From Verrucomicrobium sp. BvORR106 (GTDB lineage: Bacteria > Verrucomicrobiota > Verrucomicrobiia > Verrucomicrobiales > Verrucomicrobiaceae): a stretch of 33,237 bases of DNA. Position 1 is the first letter of the stretch, and each line of letters starts with the position of its first letter. Below are positions 7,029 through 14,920 of this stretch, one piece after another. Made by a program: the position numbers and the translations under genes. The notes below the pieces were generated by a model, which made no database searches, was not told where the DNA came from, and saw nothing but the letters and a program-made list of their open reading frames with translations. The DNA lies in the NCBI RefSeq assembly GCF_000739655.1, contig NZ_BATR01000174.1, forward strand, positions 1 through 33,237, given 5' to 3'.

Positions 7029-8312
7029 ATGAGACTGCCCGCCTTGTTCAGTGTCCTGACCCTCTCTACGCTGGCCCAGGCTGGCACCCCGGTAGAGGCC
7101 CCTGCCCACTCCCACCCCGCCAAGCCAGAGGTGAACTGGCTCACCGGCGAAGGAGCCAACATCGGAGGCTTCCTTTTCCCCCACGTGCACTTCCAGAGTG
7201 TGTATGGCGGCACTACGGCGGATGAGGTAGAGCATCTCGGTGCCGGCCACCATGATCCACAGCGCGATGGCTGGACCATCCAGGGCTTTGAGTTTGGCAC
7301 CTCCCTGCGCGCGGGTGAGTATGTGGAGGGCTTTGGCACCTACCACCTCTACTATGATCGCGCCACGGACGACTGGGATGGCGAGTTCGAGGAATGGTTT
7401 GGCAAGATCAAGAACCTGCCCGGCGGCCTGGAGCTTCGCGGTGGCCGGTATTTGAGCCGGTTCGGCCTGCAGAACCCCATCCACATGCATGGCTGGGACT
7501 TTGTGGACAGCTCACTGGTGAACGGCCGGTTCCTGGGGGATGACGGTCTCTACACCATCGGCGGTGAGGTGAGCTGGACTCTCCCCGTCTCCTGGACCTC
7601 CGTCCTCAGCGTCAGCGTGGGCGTGGCCCCAGAGCATGAGCACGAACATGAGGGGCACGAGCATTCCGAAGAAGCCCTCTTCGAAGCCGAGGGCTCTCTC
7701 TTCAGTGACACCTTCGTGACGGCGAACTGGACGAACCAGTGGAACTACAACGACTTTCACCAGTTCCGCTACGGCGCCAGCGGAGCCTGGGGGGACAACG
7801 AGTTTGGCCGCACCAGTCAGGTGTACGGCGTGCACCTGGAGTATCTCTGGCGGCAGAATGGCCTGGAGGCAGGCGGCCGCTACTTCCGCTGGCGCACGGA
7901 GGCGATGTACCGCCGTTTTGGTGCCGTGGGTGAGGCTCACGAACATGAGCATGACCACGACCATGAACATGAGGAAGCCGGCCACCATGCCGAGGAGGAT
8001 CATGATCACGACCACGATCACGAAGCTCCGGCCCGGCGCACGCTGGATGAGTTCGGCATGTACACCGCCCTGGCCTACGGCTTCGACAGCGGCATCGAGT
8101 TCGGTTTGCGCGGAGATTATGTCCAAGGAATCGCCGCAGCGGGGTTGGATGAACGATTCCGTTTGAGCCCCTCCGTCACCTGGTACCTGAACAAGAACCG
8201 GACCCTCTACTTCCGCACCCAGTACAACTATGACCACTCCAACGACTTCGGCGATGAGCACAGCCTCTGGGGGCAGGTCGGGTTTAACTGGGGTGGATCA
8301 GAAGTTCGTTAA
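7029..8312 (+). CDS. Histidine-rich outer-membrane beta-barrel protein (zinc-acquisition type)
   Basis: A 427-residue protein from ATG 7029, with signal peptide MRLPALFSVLTLSTLAQA. The body has alternating strand patterns and a C-terminal strand LWGQVGFNW typical of outer-membrane barrels. Two acidic, histidine-rich loops stand out: one at about 7631-7671 (five His) and one at about 7936-8026 (twelve His in runs of HD/HE). No TonB box or plug domain is evident, so it looks like a porin-like barrel that captures a metal rather than a classic TonB receptor. The frame stays open to 6939, and ATG 6990 is an alternative start; 6939 itself falls just before an operator. It lies upstream of the Znu-type genes. 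Zinc is inferred from histidines and context. Confidence 0.75.
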   Translation: MRLPALFSVLTLSTLAQAGTPVEAPAHSHPAKPEVNWLTGEGANIGGFLFPHVHFQSVYGGTTADEVEHLGAGHHDPQRDGWTIQGFEFGTSLRAGEYVEGFGTYHLYYDRATDDWDGEFEEWFGKIKNLPGGLELRGGRYLSRFGLQNPIHMHGWDFVDSSLVNGRFLGDDGLYTIGGEVSWTLPVSWTSVLSVSVGVAPEHEHEHEGHEHSEEALFEAEGSLFSDTFVTANWTNQWNYNDFHQFRYGASGAWGDNEFGRTSQVYGVHLEYLWRQNGLEAGGRYFRWRTEAMYRRFGAVGEAHEHEHDHDHEHEEAGHHAEEDHDHDHDHEAPARRTLDEFGMYTALAYGFDSGIEFGLRGDYVQGIAAAGLDERFRLSPSVTWYLNKNRTLYFRTQYNYDHSNDFGDEHSLWGQVGFNWGGSEVR

Positions 8313-8419
8313 ATATTGATTTTCAAATCTTTATAACGCCCCATGGCAGGCTGGAGCATCTCTGGCCTGCTATTTTCGTCCAGGTCGATCGTATCCCTTA
8401 ATCCCAACTCTTCATCCCG

Positions 8420-9328
8420 ATGAAAATTTCCCTTCGCAGCATGCTCTTCCCCGTCCTGGCGGCGCTTCTTGTAGCTCTGCCAGCCCAGGCCGCGCTGAAG
8501 GTCGCCACCCTGCATCCCCTGCTGGGTGATCTGGCCCGTCAAGTGGGCGGCGACAAAGTGGAGGTCATCGATCTCCTCAAACCAGGCGGGGATGCCCACC
8601 ACTTCGAGCCGACTTCCAAAGATCTCGGCAATCTCAAGGGCACCGCTCTCATCCTTGCAAGCGGCAAGCACCTGGAAAGCTACCTTGGCAAACTGAGCGA
8701 CTCCGTAGGAGGTGGAACCAAAATCATCGAGGTGGGCCGCCCTATCCCTTCTATCAAGATTGAAGCTGGCGGGGACCTGTTCCTGTGCTGCCCAGCGCAC
8801 GCCGCAGGTGGCATTGATCCCCACTGGTGGCACAGCGTGGACAACATGAAGCGGGCCGCACGCGTGATCGCCGATGAATTTGCCACCGCTGATGCCTCCA
8901 ACGCGGATGCATACAGGGCGAATGCGGAAGCAGTGCAAAAGAAGCTGAGCACCCTCAAGGGTTGGGCTCAGCAGCAAATCACTGCCATCCCGAAGTCTGA
9001 CCGGAAGTTGGTCACAGCGCACGCCTCCTTCAGCTACTTCTGCAAGGAGTTCGGGTTCAAGAGCGTGCCCGTGCTCGGGATTGGCCGCGAGGACGAAGCG
9101 ACCCCCAAATACGTGGTCGAGACGATCAAGACCATCCGCGACAACAAGATCCGCGCTGTCTTCCCCGAGGATCAGGCCAACCCCAAAGTGTTGCAGGAAA
9201 TCGTGCGCGAGACAGGGATCAAGGTGGGAACCCCTTTGATCGCAGACGGCACCTCCAGCAATGCCACCACCTTTGAAGCCATGTTCCGCCACAATGTCAC
9301 CGCGATCGTCGAGGCATTGAAGCCCTGA
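8420..9328 (+). CDS. znuA: Metal ABC transporter substrate-binding protein, ZnuA/TroA type
   Basis: A 302-residue periplasmic protein with signal peptide (about 1-25, cleaved after LPAQA). The cluster A-I ligands are recognisable: H60 in GGDAHHFEPTS, H135 in IDPHWWHS, H201 in TAHASFSYF and D276 in LIADGTSS. This family hands Zn(II) or Mn(II) to a ZnuBC-type transporter. The long His/Asp loop of many ZnuA proteins is absent; that role may lie with the barrel and the ATPase tail. A Cys pair (C123, C124, in FLCCPAH) precedes the second ligand. The ATG follows a pyrimidine-rich leader. The ATPase and permease are encoded downstream in the same direction. Confidence 0.88.
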   Translation: MKISLRSMLFPVLAALLVALPAQAALKVATLHPLLGDLARQVGGDKVEVIDLLKPGGDAHHFEPTSKDLGNLKGTALILASGKHLESYLGKLSDSVGGGTKIIEVGRPIPSIKIEAGGDLFLCCPAHAAGGIDPHWWHSVDNMKRAARVIADEFATADASNADAYRANAEAVQKKLSTLKGWAQQQITAIPKSDRKLVTAHASFSYFCKEFGFKSVPVLGIGREDEATPKYVVETIKTIRDNKIRAVFPEDQANPKVLQEIVRETGIKVGTPLIADGTSSNATTFEAMFRHNVTAIVEALKP

Positions 9329-9377
9329 GCCTTCTGGTGCTGGACAACCCGCCATTTCATCGGATTCTGCCATTTCC

Positions 9378-9821
9378 ATGCGAGGATTCCCTCCCATCCA
9401 TCTCCTGCTTCTGATAATCGCCTTCGGGCTGATCGCAGTGCCGTTGTCCCATCTGACATTTGCACGCCCAACGACAGTGGCGACATGGATTTCAGGAGAG
9501 CTGCCGGAAGACACGCAGGAACCGGTGAAGACCTTTGTGAGGCTCCGCTTTGCCCACTTACCGACGACGGTGGAGGTGAAACAGGGGAATCAAGTATTGA
9601 TGAGCGAGAAGACCACTTCTCCTTCGCTTGCGATGGAGGTCGCCACGAAAATGGTGGTGCCGAAGGAGGGCTTGGAACTTCTGGTCAATGCAACCTGGCC
9701 AGAAAACACACCCTCCACAGCGGTGGCAGTGGAGGTGGAACCGGATGGCAAATCTCTTCGTTCCCAAACACTCTGGTCGGTGGATTCCACCCTGGGAGAT
9801 GTGTGCTCGTTGACGTGGTAA
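9378..9821 (+). CDS. Small membrane-anchored protein in the zinc transporter cluster
   Basis: A 147-residue protein of no family I know. Residues 8-27 form one hydrophobic segment (LLLLIIAFGLIAVPLSHLTF), a signal anchor or signal peptide. The rest is a beta-rich domain likely facing the periplasm (TFVRLRFAHLPTTVEVKQGN), with a single late cysteine. It lies 49 bases after the binding-protein gene and 18 bases before the ATPase gene, so it is likely co-transcribed and may be an accessory of the transporter. Confidence 0.65.
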   Translation: MRGFPPIHLLLLIIAFGLIAVPLSHLTFARPTTVATWISGELPEDTQEPVKTFVRLRFAHLPTTVEVKQGNQVLMSEKTTSPSLAMEVATKMVVPKEGLELLVNATWPENTPSTAVAVEVEPDGKSLRSQTLWSVDSTLGDVCSLTW

Positions 9822-9839
9822 ACATCATAAGACTGACCC

Positions 9840-10655
9840 ATGGAGGCGACACAAGAAACACAGACACATTCTCATGCACACAGCCACAGCCACGGTGGCA
9901 GTGGAGCCCACGAGCACGTTTGTTGGGGTCACAGCACCCACAGCCCGGCTCACCACCGGCTCGAAGTCAGCAATCTGAAAGTCAGTTACAAAGAGGTGCT
10001 GGCACTTGAGCAGATCAACTTCGCGACGGAGTGCGGTCGAAGCGTCGCGCTGGTGGGCCCCAACGGTGCTGGCAAAAGCACCCTGCTGAAGTCTCTGGCA
10101 GGCCTGCTCAAGGCTGATTCCGGCCGCATCCTGTGGCGAGGCAGTCCATTGGTCAGCAGCAGCCACGAACTGGCCTACCTGCCCCAACGTGGCGATGTGG
10201 ACTGGAACTTTCCCATCACCGTCCGTGGTCTGGTGGAGATGGGACGCTACCCCAATCTTGGCTGGTGGAAGAAGTACTCGGCGCATGACGAGGAGATCGT
10301 AGAGCGGGCCCTGGAGGCCATGGCCTTGAAAGATCTACAGAAGCGCCAGATCAGCGCTTTGAGCGGCGGACAGCAGCAACGCGCCTTCATCGCCCGTGCG
10401 CTGGCCCAGGAGGCCCACGTCTTGTTGTTGGATGAGCCTTTTACTGGCTTGGACAAGCCCGCTCAAGAGACCTTGATCCGCCTCTTCAAAGAACTCACCC
10501 GCGAAGGGCGCTTGCTGATTGCCAGCCACCATGACCTCAAGTCTGTCCCAGCCATTTTCGACGAAGTGCTGGTCATCAAGAAAAAGCAATTCGCCTTCGG
10601 CCCTGTAAAGGAAGTCTACTCTGACAAGCTGATTGAGGAGACCTATAGCAGCTGA
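9840..10655 (+). CDS. znuC: Metal ABC transporter ATPase with histidine-rich N-terminal tail
   Basis: A 271-residue ATPase. Walker A is GPNGAGKST (73-81), the signature is LSGGQQQR, Walker B is VLLLDEP and the H-loop is ASHH; the closest type is ZnuC/MntA. An unusual tail of about 39 residues comes first with eleven histidines (THSHAHSHSH, then HEH and HH) and one cysteine. ATPases of this family normally start directly at the nucleotide-binding fold, so this cytoplasmic tail may sense or store metal. No other in-frame ATG lies between 9840 and the fold. The permease gene follows at 10765. Confidence 0.88.
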   Translation: MEATQETQTHSHAHSHSHGGSGAHEHVCWGHSTHSPAHHRLEVSNLKVSYKEVLALEQINFATECGRSVALVGPNGAGKSTLLKSLAGLLKADSGRILWRGSPLVSSSHELAYLPQRGDVDWNFPITVRGLVEMGRYPNLGWWKKYSAHDEEIVERALEAMALKDLQKRQISALSGGQQQRAFIARALAQEAHVLLLDEPFTGLDKPAQETLIRLFKELTREGRLLIASHHDLKSVPAIFDEVLVIKKKQFAFGPVKEVYSDKLIEETYSS

Positions 10656-10660
10656 ATGCA

Positions 10661-10674
10661 CCGCCTGAAGGCGG
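10661..10674. terminator. Hairpin after the ATPase gene
   Basis: CCGCC-TGAA-GGCGG is a perfect 5-bp stem with a tetraloop, 5 bases after the ATPase stop, followed by AACTCC. No T-run follows, so it may instead be a dispersed repeat or an mRNA-stabilising hairpin between ATPase and permease. Confidence 0.4.
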
Positions 10675-10764
10675 AACTCCAACCCTGCCTTTGCGCGTCC
10701 CTCAGCCGCTGCTGCCCGCTCCTTCCATCGACCTTTTCCTATTCATCATTCCTCATTTCCCGAA

Positions 10765-11613
10765 GTGTCCACTTTCGCTGACTTTATTTCTGAGCCGTCC
10801 GCCAAGCGTGCCCTCTTGGCATGCGCGATGATCGGCTTTTCCAACGGCTTCACGAGCGCCTTTGTGGTGTTGAGGAAGAGTGCACTCAAGGTGGGAACTC
10901 TCTCCCATGGTCTGCTGCCGGGCATCGCATTGGCAGTGTTGTTCTTCGGGCTCAGTCAGTGGAGTGCATTGGCAGGAGCTCTGTTTGCCGCCATGTTCAT
11001 CGGGCTGGGGTCACTGTTTGTCGCAAGGACCTCCCGCATCGATCAAGACACTGCTTTAGGGATCTTGTACACCGCGGGATTTGCCGCAGGGTATTTGGTC
11101 CTCACCCGCCTGAACATCCGGCAGAAGCTGGATGAGTGGCTTTTCGGCAGCATCGTTGGGATGGCGGATTCTGACCTGTGGATCGCCTTTGGCATCAGCG
11201 TGCTCGCGGTACTCATGCTCACCGCCATGCAGCGCCCGCTGCTGATTTTCTTGTTTGAGCCCAATGTCGCCGCCAGCCTGGGTGTGCCCGTTCGTTTCCT
11301 GAACTACTCCACCTTTGGCATCGTCATCCTCGTGCTCATCTCCTCCCTGCAGGCGGTGGGTTGCATTCTCAGCGTGGGCCTGCTCGTGGCGCCTGCTGCC
11401 ACCGTATATCTGTTCTCCAACTCTGCCCGGGCCTTGTTCCTTGGCGGCGGCATCATCGGCATGTTGGGATCCGTGGCTGCTTTCTTCCTAAGCTACCCGC
11501 TGGGCTGGCACATCAGCTCCACCATCGTGCTGGTGCTGGGCGTCATCTTTGCCCTCGCCTACATTTCCAGCCCACGCTACGGCTTGTTCAGCAAGCGGCG
11601 GCAGGCGGCATGA
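10765..11613 (+). CDS. znuB: Metal ABC transporter permease, ZnuB/MntB type
   Basis: A 282-residue integral membrane protein of the ABC-3 family with about eight or nine hydrophobic helices. Features are GFSNGFTSAFVVLRKSALKV near the N-terminus, the coupling region GVPVRFLNYSTFGIVILV, and SLQAVGCILSVGLLVAPAAT, typical of this family. It forms the inner-membrane channel for the upstream binding protein and ATPase. The likely start is GTG 10765; the first in-frame ATG cuts into the first helix. The gap to the ATPase gene is 109 bases with one hairpin. Confidence 0.88.
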   Translation: MSTFADFISEPSAKRALLACAMIGFSNGFTSAFVVLRKSALKVGTLSHGLLPGIALAVLFFGLSQWSALAGALFAAMFIGLGSLFVARTSRIDQDTALGILYTAGFAAGYLVLTRLNIRQKLDEWLFGSIVGMADSDLWIAFGISVLAVLMLTAMQRPLLIFLFEPNVAASLGVPVRFLNYSTFGIVILVLISSLQAVGCILSVGLLVAPAATVYLFSNSARALFLGGGIIGMLGSVAAFFLSYPLGWHISSTIVLVLGVIFALAYISSPRYGLFSKRRQAA

Positions 11614-11639
11614 GGATAGCTAGAATGTTGGCCAATCCC

Positions 11640-12116
11640 TCATTGTGTCAGCACGGCATCTGGCTTCGCATCCACAGCGTGAATCTCAACTGTACACCCA
11701 ACCTTGTGCTTTCGAAGAAAGTCCATGAGCTGCCGGACCTTGGCGAGATCTGAATTCGATTTCAGTTTGGGGTACAAGTAGAACATGACACCAGGCTCTG
11801 TCCCACCGTCTCTCCAGATCTTAAACGTCTTCGCCATCTCCTCGTACGTGGTGAGTCCCATGTCCGAGCATATTCCACCGTTCGCGTGGATCCCCATCAT
11901 GATAGCCTCCCGTCGCAATTTGGGCTGGCTTGAATCAATAAGCACGATGGTATCTTTCGGATCAGAACATTGAATGTCACCTCTCATCATTACAAACACC
12001 AGGGTCACAGCGACGAGGTAACAGCGCATACGTGAGGCAGACAGAATGAGAAGGCGAGCGTTCATCGAGAAACGGGCCGTCGGGAAAACTTTGGAGAACC
12101 TCCTAGGAATCTTCAT
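11640..12116 (-). CDS. Hypothetical secreted or membrane-anchored protein
   Basis: A 158-residue frame on the reverse strand, convergent with the permease gene. One hydrophobic segment (RCYLVAVTLVFVMM, about residues 31-44) looks like a signal peptide or anchor. Starts at 12116, 12065 or 12029 are all possible, and the last would give the cleanest signal peptide. The C-terminal part (PGVMFYLYPKLKSNSDLAKV, then CTVEIHAVD) has a strand-helix-strand look faintly like the periplasmic domain of ExbD/TolR; I would not assign it. Three cysteines follow the anchor. The base composition is a little lower in GC than its neighbours. Confidence 0.5.
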   Translation of the reverse strand: MKIPRRFSKVFPTARFSMNARLLILSASRMRCYLVAVTLVFVMMRGDIQCSDPKDTIVLIDSSQPKLRREAIMMGIHANGGICSDMGLTTYEEMAKTFKIWRDGGTEPGVMFYLYPKLKSNSDLAKVRQLMDFLRKHKVGCTVEIHAVDAKPDAVLTQ

Positions 12117-12447
12117 GCAACACTTCTTGTGCTTTCCCTCGGTAGCCGGACCGGATCACACATCCGGACCGCGCCCGCGAAGAAGCTTGGAGTAACCCGC
12201 CAGACCTATCAGGCACGCCTCCCCGATACCACTCCAGCCCACTGACTCAAGCCACTCCCGAGTAGCTTAACAGGCGTAGTCCGGTTGTGCCAACCGGCTC
12301 AGTCGCCGAACCGACTCGCGCCCAAACACCGCAGAACGCTCACCACTCGATCACGCCACCCCCTCCCTTCCTACAGCCGGACTGCACGTCCGTACTACTC
12401 CCGCGGCGACACCACAGAGCAATCCGACCTAACGCCCTCTCCACGCC
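12117..12447. other. Gene-poor block with hairpins
   Basis: The 331 bases hold no convincing gene; the short open frames are low-complexity. The + strand is C-rich. Two perfect hairpins are visible: CCGGAT-N5-ATCCGG near 12152-12168 and CCGGTTG-TGC-CAACCGG near 12280-12296. The first is close upstream of the leftward hypothetical gene and the second downstream of the leftward glycosidase-like gene, so they may act as leader and terminator structures. Confidence 0.4.
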
Positions 12448-14130
12448 TTACTTCGCTCCGACATCCCTCACCCCACCATACTCCGGCCCACCTGCGCCGA
12501 GATATCCGTTGCTGGCACCGCCGGCATCAGGGGTGATCCAGAAGGCATACAGGCTCCCTGCGGTAAGATGAAACCGAAGACGCATAGCGCGCCCCGCGAA
12601 CTCCGCCACGTCCGGCCGATCTACCCAGTCCAGTTTCTGCTTTGTGGCATCTCCCGTGAGCTTCTTCGAGACCGCCACCACTTTGCCGGCATCATCCACC
12701 AACTCGGCCCAGAGCTCTCCCTTGCCTGTCGCGGCATTCACAAACAGGTGCCCCCCTTTGAACTTCACTGCGCGAGTGGCAAGCAGCCCAGATCCTTTCC
12801 CGGCTTCCACATCCATGGAGGCAAAGCCATCCCGGCGCAGCGTGGCCAGCCCCACTGCGCCGCCAGTGTACATCCCGCGATTCCCATTGGGCGCGATGCC
12901 TGATGCACCCATGTACGGGAAGATGAGCTGATCCCCCATCACCACAAACACCCCGGTCGTGCTCTGCAAGTACCCGCGATCCCATGAGCCTTCGGTACGA
13001 GACCCAACAATGAAGCCCCGACGGTCCGGGCGATCCCAATGAAAACCATCCCGGCTGAAGCCCAGCTCGAGGTCGATCAATTTCGGGAACTTGCCCCGAT
13101 CACAGATCTCGTTCTTCGGCCCGCGATGAACGTAGTGCACGCCCACCATGAGGCTCTCGTAGGCGACGGCATTGAGCCCGTAGAGTTGCGGAGTCTCTCC
13201 TGCTCCGGGGTAGCGTCCCTCCGGCTCCGGCGCATCCAACCGGTCGGCATTGGTCCAGTACACGGCTCCCGCCCAATCGGCTCCGCGCATGAAGTCGCTG
13301 TTCTCTGAGTACCAGCGGGACCGCCCCCGAGGGCCGCCGCGTTTGATGCTGTAGCACCACTTCTGGCGGAAGGGATTGTAGAAGAAAGAGCAGTAGTCGT
13401 CGGCATGCCCGGTGGGTGCCCCATCCGACCACTTCTTGGCTCCATCGGAGACATGCAGCGTGTGCGTAACGCCGGTCACCCGTTGATCCTTGGGCACCTG
13501 GGTCCAGCAGGTCATGTACTTCACCCGCTCCTCGGGCTTGGCATCCAGATCAAACCACACGCTGTTGTCCGCCCCGCCCGTGGTCAGAGCCGCACCTGTC
13601 CACCGCAGCCCATTCGGGAGCAAGGTGTTTCCTCCGGCCAGTCCTAGCTCAGGTCGCTGCCAGCGATGCATGTCCGTGCTGGTGGCCAGCGCGAGCGGCC
13701 CCCGCCAGCCCGCGTTATAGTACATCTTGAAATGCTTTTCCGCGGGATCGTAGAACACGCCCCCCTGGCCCAGGAAAGTCATCGCCTCCTGGTCCTTCTC
13801 CCACTCAGTGGAAGCGGCCAGTTCACGCGGTGTCTCCGGCTTGAAAACAGGATTGCCCTCGTACTTCTTCGCCGTGTGAAACGTGCGCTTCAGGTTGGTG
13901 GACTCGACAAGAAAATCATCCACAAACAGCTGCCGGCCCACATCGATGGCGATCACCTGCGGAGGATGCTGCAGATAGGGGACCCGCATCGGTTCGAGGG
14001 AACGAGCATCCATGTCCCGCGGCGGCCAGACGTCCGGAAGCTCGATGTTGTTGTACAGCGTTTCCGCTGCCACTGCCTGTCCGACGACAGTGAGACTGAT
14101 GGAGAGAAGGAGGGCACTGCGCATCACCAT
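12448..14130 (-). CDS. Secreted glycosidase-like protein (GH32/GH43-like propeller)
   Basis: A 560-residue protein with signal peptide (MVMRSALLLSISLTVVGQAV, cleaved near AVAAE). It has the pattern RQLFVDDFLVES, then GGVFYDPAEKHFKMYYNAGW and LALATSTDMHRWQRPELGL, as in the large family of secreted proteins in Planctomycetes and Verrucomicrobia related to GH32/GH43 five-bladed propellers. The C-terminus (LWAELVDDAGKVVAVSKKLT) forms a beta-sandwich-like domain. It probably binds or cleaves a carbohydrate; catalytic residues cannot be assigned with confidence. It is monocistronic and the start is unambiguous. Confidence 0.75.
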   Translation of the reverse strand: MVMRSALLLSISLTVVGQAVAAETLYNNIELPDVWPPRDMDARSLEPMRVPYLQHPPQVIAIDVGRQLFVDDFLVESTNLKRTFHTAKKYEGNPVFKPETPRELAASTEWEKDQEAMTFLGQGGVFYDPAEKHFKMYYNAGWRGPLALATSTDMHRWQRPELGLAGGNTLLPNGLRWTGAALTTGGADNSVWFDLDAKPEERVKYMTCWTQVPKDQRVTGVTHTLHVSDGAKKWSDGAPTGHADDYCSFFYNPFRQKWCYSIKRGGPRGRSRWYSENSDFMRGADWAGAVYWTNADRLDAPEPEGRYPGAGETPQLYGLNAVAYESLMVGVHYVHRGPKNEICDRGKFPKLIDLELGFSRDGFHWDRPDRRGFIVGSRTEGSWDRGYLQSTTGVFVVMGDQLIFPYMGASGIAPNGNRGMYTGGAVGLATLRRDGFASMDVEAGKGSGLLATRAVKFKGGHLFVNAATGKGELWAELVDDAGKVVAVSKKLTGDATKQKLDWVDRPDVAEFAGRAMRLRFHLTAGSLYAFWITPDAGGASNGYLGAGGPEYGGVRDVGAK

Positions 14131-14422
14131 GAAAAGAGCTTACCCTCCCCCGGACACACGGCGCAATTCCGCGGCCGGGATTTTCGATGATATGGTAACA
14201 CCCATATCCGCCGATGCCGCGCGGAGTTCACCCCTCAATCGCCCGCTGATTCCCCACTCGCTGATTTTCTAGTTTTTTCATACATCCCTGGCCGCGCCAA
14301 AATTGCTTCGAGCTGCTACTTAACGTTTTCGTCACTTTTTTGGTTACTTTGCAGTTCGGACGACAAGAGTGTGGATGAAAGCCTTCTTGCCAGCCATCAC
14401 CGCCCCCGACTCCCCCTTTGCC
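14131..14422. other. Upstream region of the effector/chaperone island
   Basis: About 290 bases between divergent genes, more AT-rich than the surroundings, with T-runs near 14265-14280 and 14334-14341. No hrp-box-like element (GGAACC with CCAC) is visible. The promoter of the island should lie here, but I cannot place it. The frame of the first chaperone is open back to GTG 14369. Confidence 0.3.
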
Positions 14423-14878
14423 ATGACCGACGCTTCTGCCACCACGACTCTCATCTACTTCCAGCAGTTGCTGGCAGAGTTTGACCTCCCCGTTGACGCT
14501 GGCGAACTGAGTGCCTCGATCACCGTGGATGACAGGCTCACCCTCCAGATCACGACATTGGACGACGGCCAGATGACGCTGACTACCCCTCTGGCGGGAG
14601 AGGACAAAGAGCTTTCCCCAGCCTTCGCCCGCCGGCTTCTGGAGGCAAATTTCCTGCGTCGCGGCACCCGGGAAGCGGTGTTTGGTCTGGCCCAAGGCAA
14701 GCCTGTCCTGCTGCGCACCTTCAACCCGGGCCAACTCACCTACCCGGAGTTCCGCCAGGTGGTCGAGGATTTTGTGAACACGGCAGACACGTGGTCTGCG
14801 GCGAGCAATGCGAATGCTGAGTCAGCTGCTGCTCATGGAAGCTCCTACCACACTTCGAACACCTACGTGACAGCCTAG
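14423..14878 (+). CDS. CesT-like type III secretion chaperone 1
   Basis: A 151-residue protein from ATG 14423, acidic and without signal peptide. It has the class I chaperone layout: N-terminal helix (LIYFQQLLAEFDLP), strands (SASITVDDRLTLQITTLDD, then MTLTTPL), helix LSPAFARRLLEANF, strand pair (AVFGLAQGKPVLLRTF) and C-terminal helix YPEFRQVVEDFVNTADTW. Members of this family form dimers that hold the N-terminal part of an effector for type III export. The frame also has ATG 14375. The effector gene begins 42 bases after the stop, the usual order. The tail (about 25 residues, Ser/Ala/His-rich) is longer than usual. Fold call from pattern, not search. Confidence 0.7.
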   Translation: MTDASATTTLIYFQQLLAEFDLPVDAGELSASITVDDRLTLQITTLDDGQMTLTTPLAGEDKELSPAFARRLLEANFLRRGTREAVFGLAQGKPVLLRTFNPGQLTYPEFRQVVEDFVNTADTWSAASNANAESAAAHGSSYHTSNTYVTA

Positions 14879-14920
14879 CCCCCGTCCAGAACGTCTCCAC
14901 CACTCACGCCGCACACGCTT

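Noticed and set aside
12240..12300. GTTAAGC core on the reverse strand, like an integron attC end
   Set aside because: No matching partner core at suitable distance and no integrase are seen; the seven-base match is too weak.
12285..12571. Short frames in the C-rich block
   Set aside because: Pro/Arg/Thr/Ser-rich translations without domain, overlapping hairpins and the end of the glycosidase-like gene.
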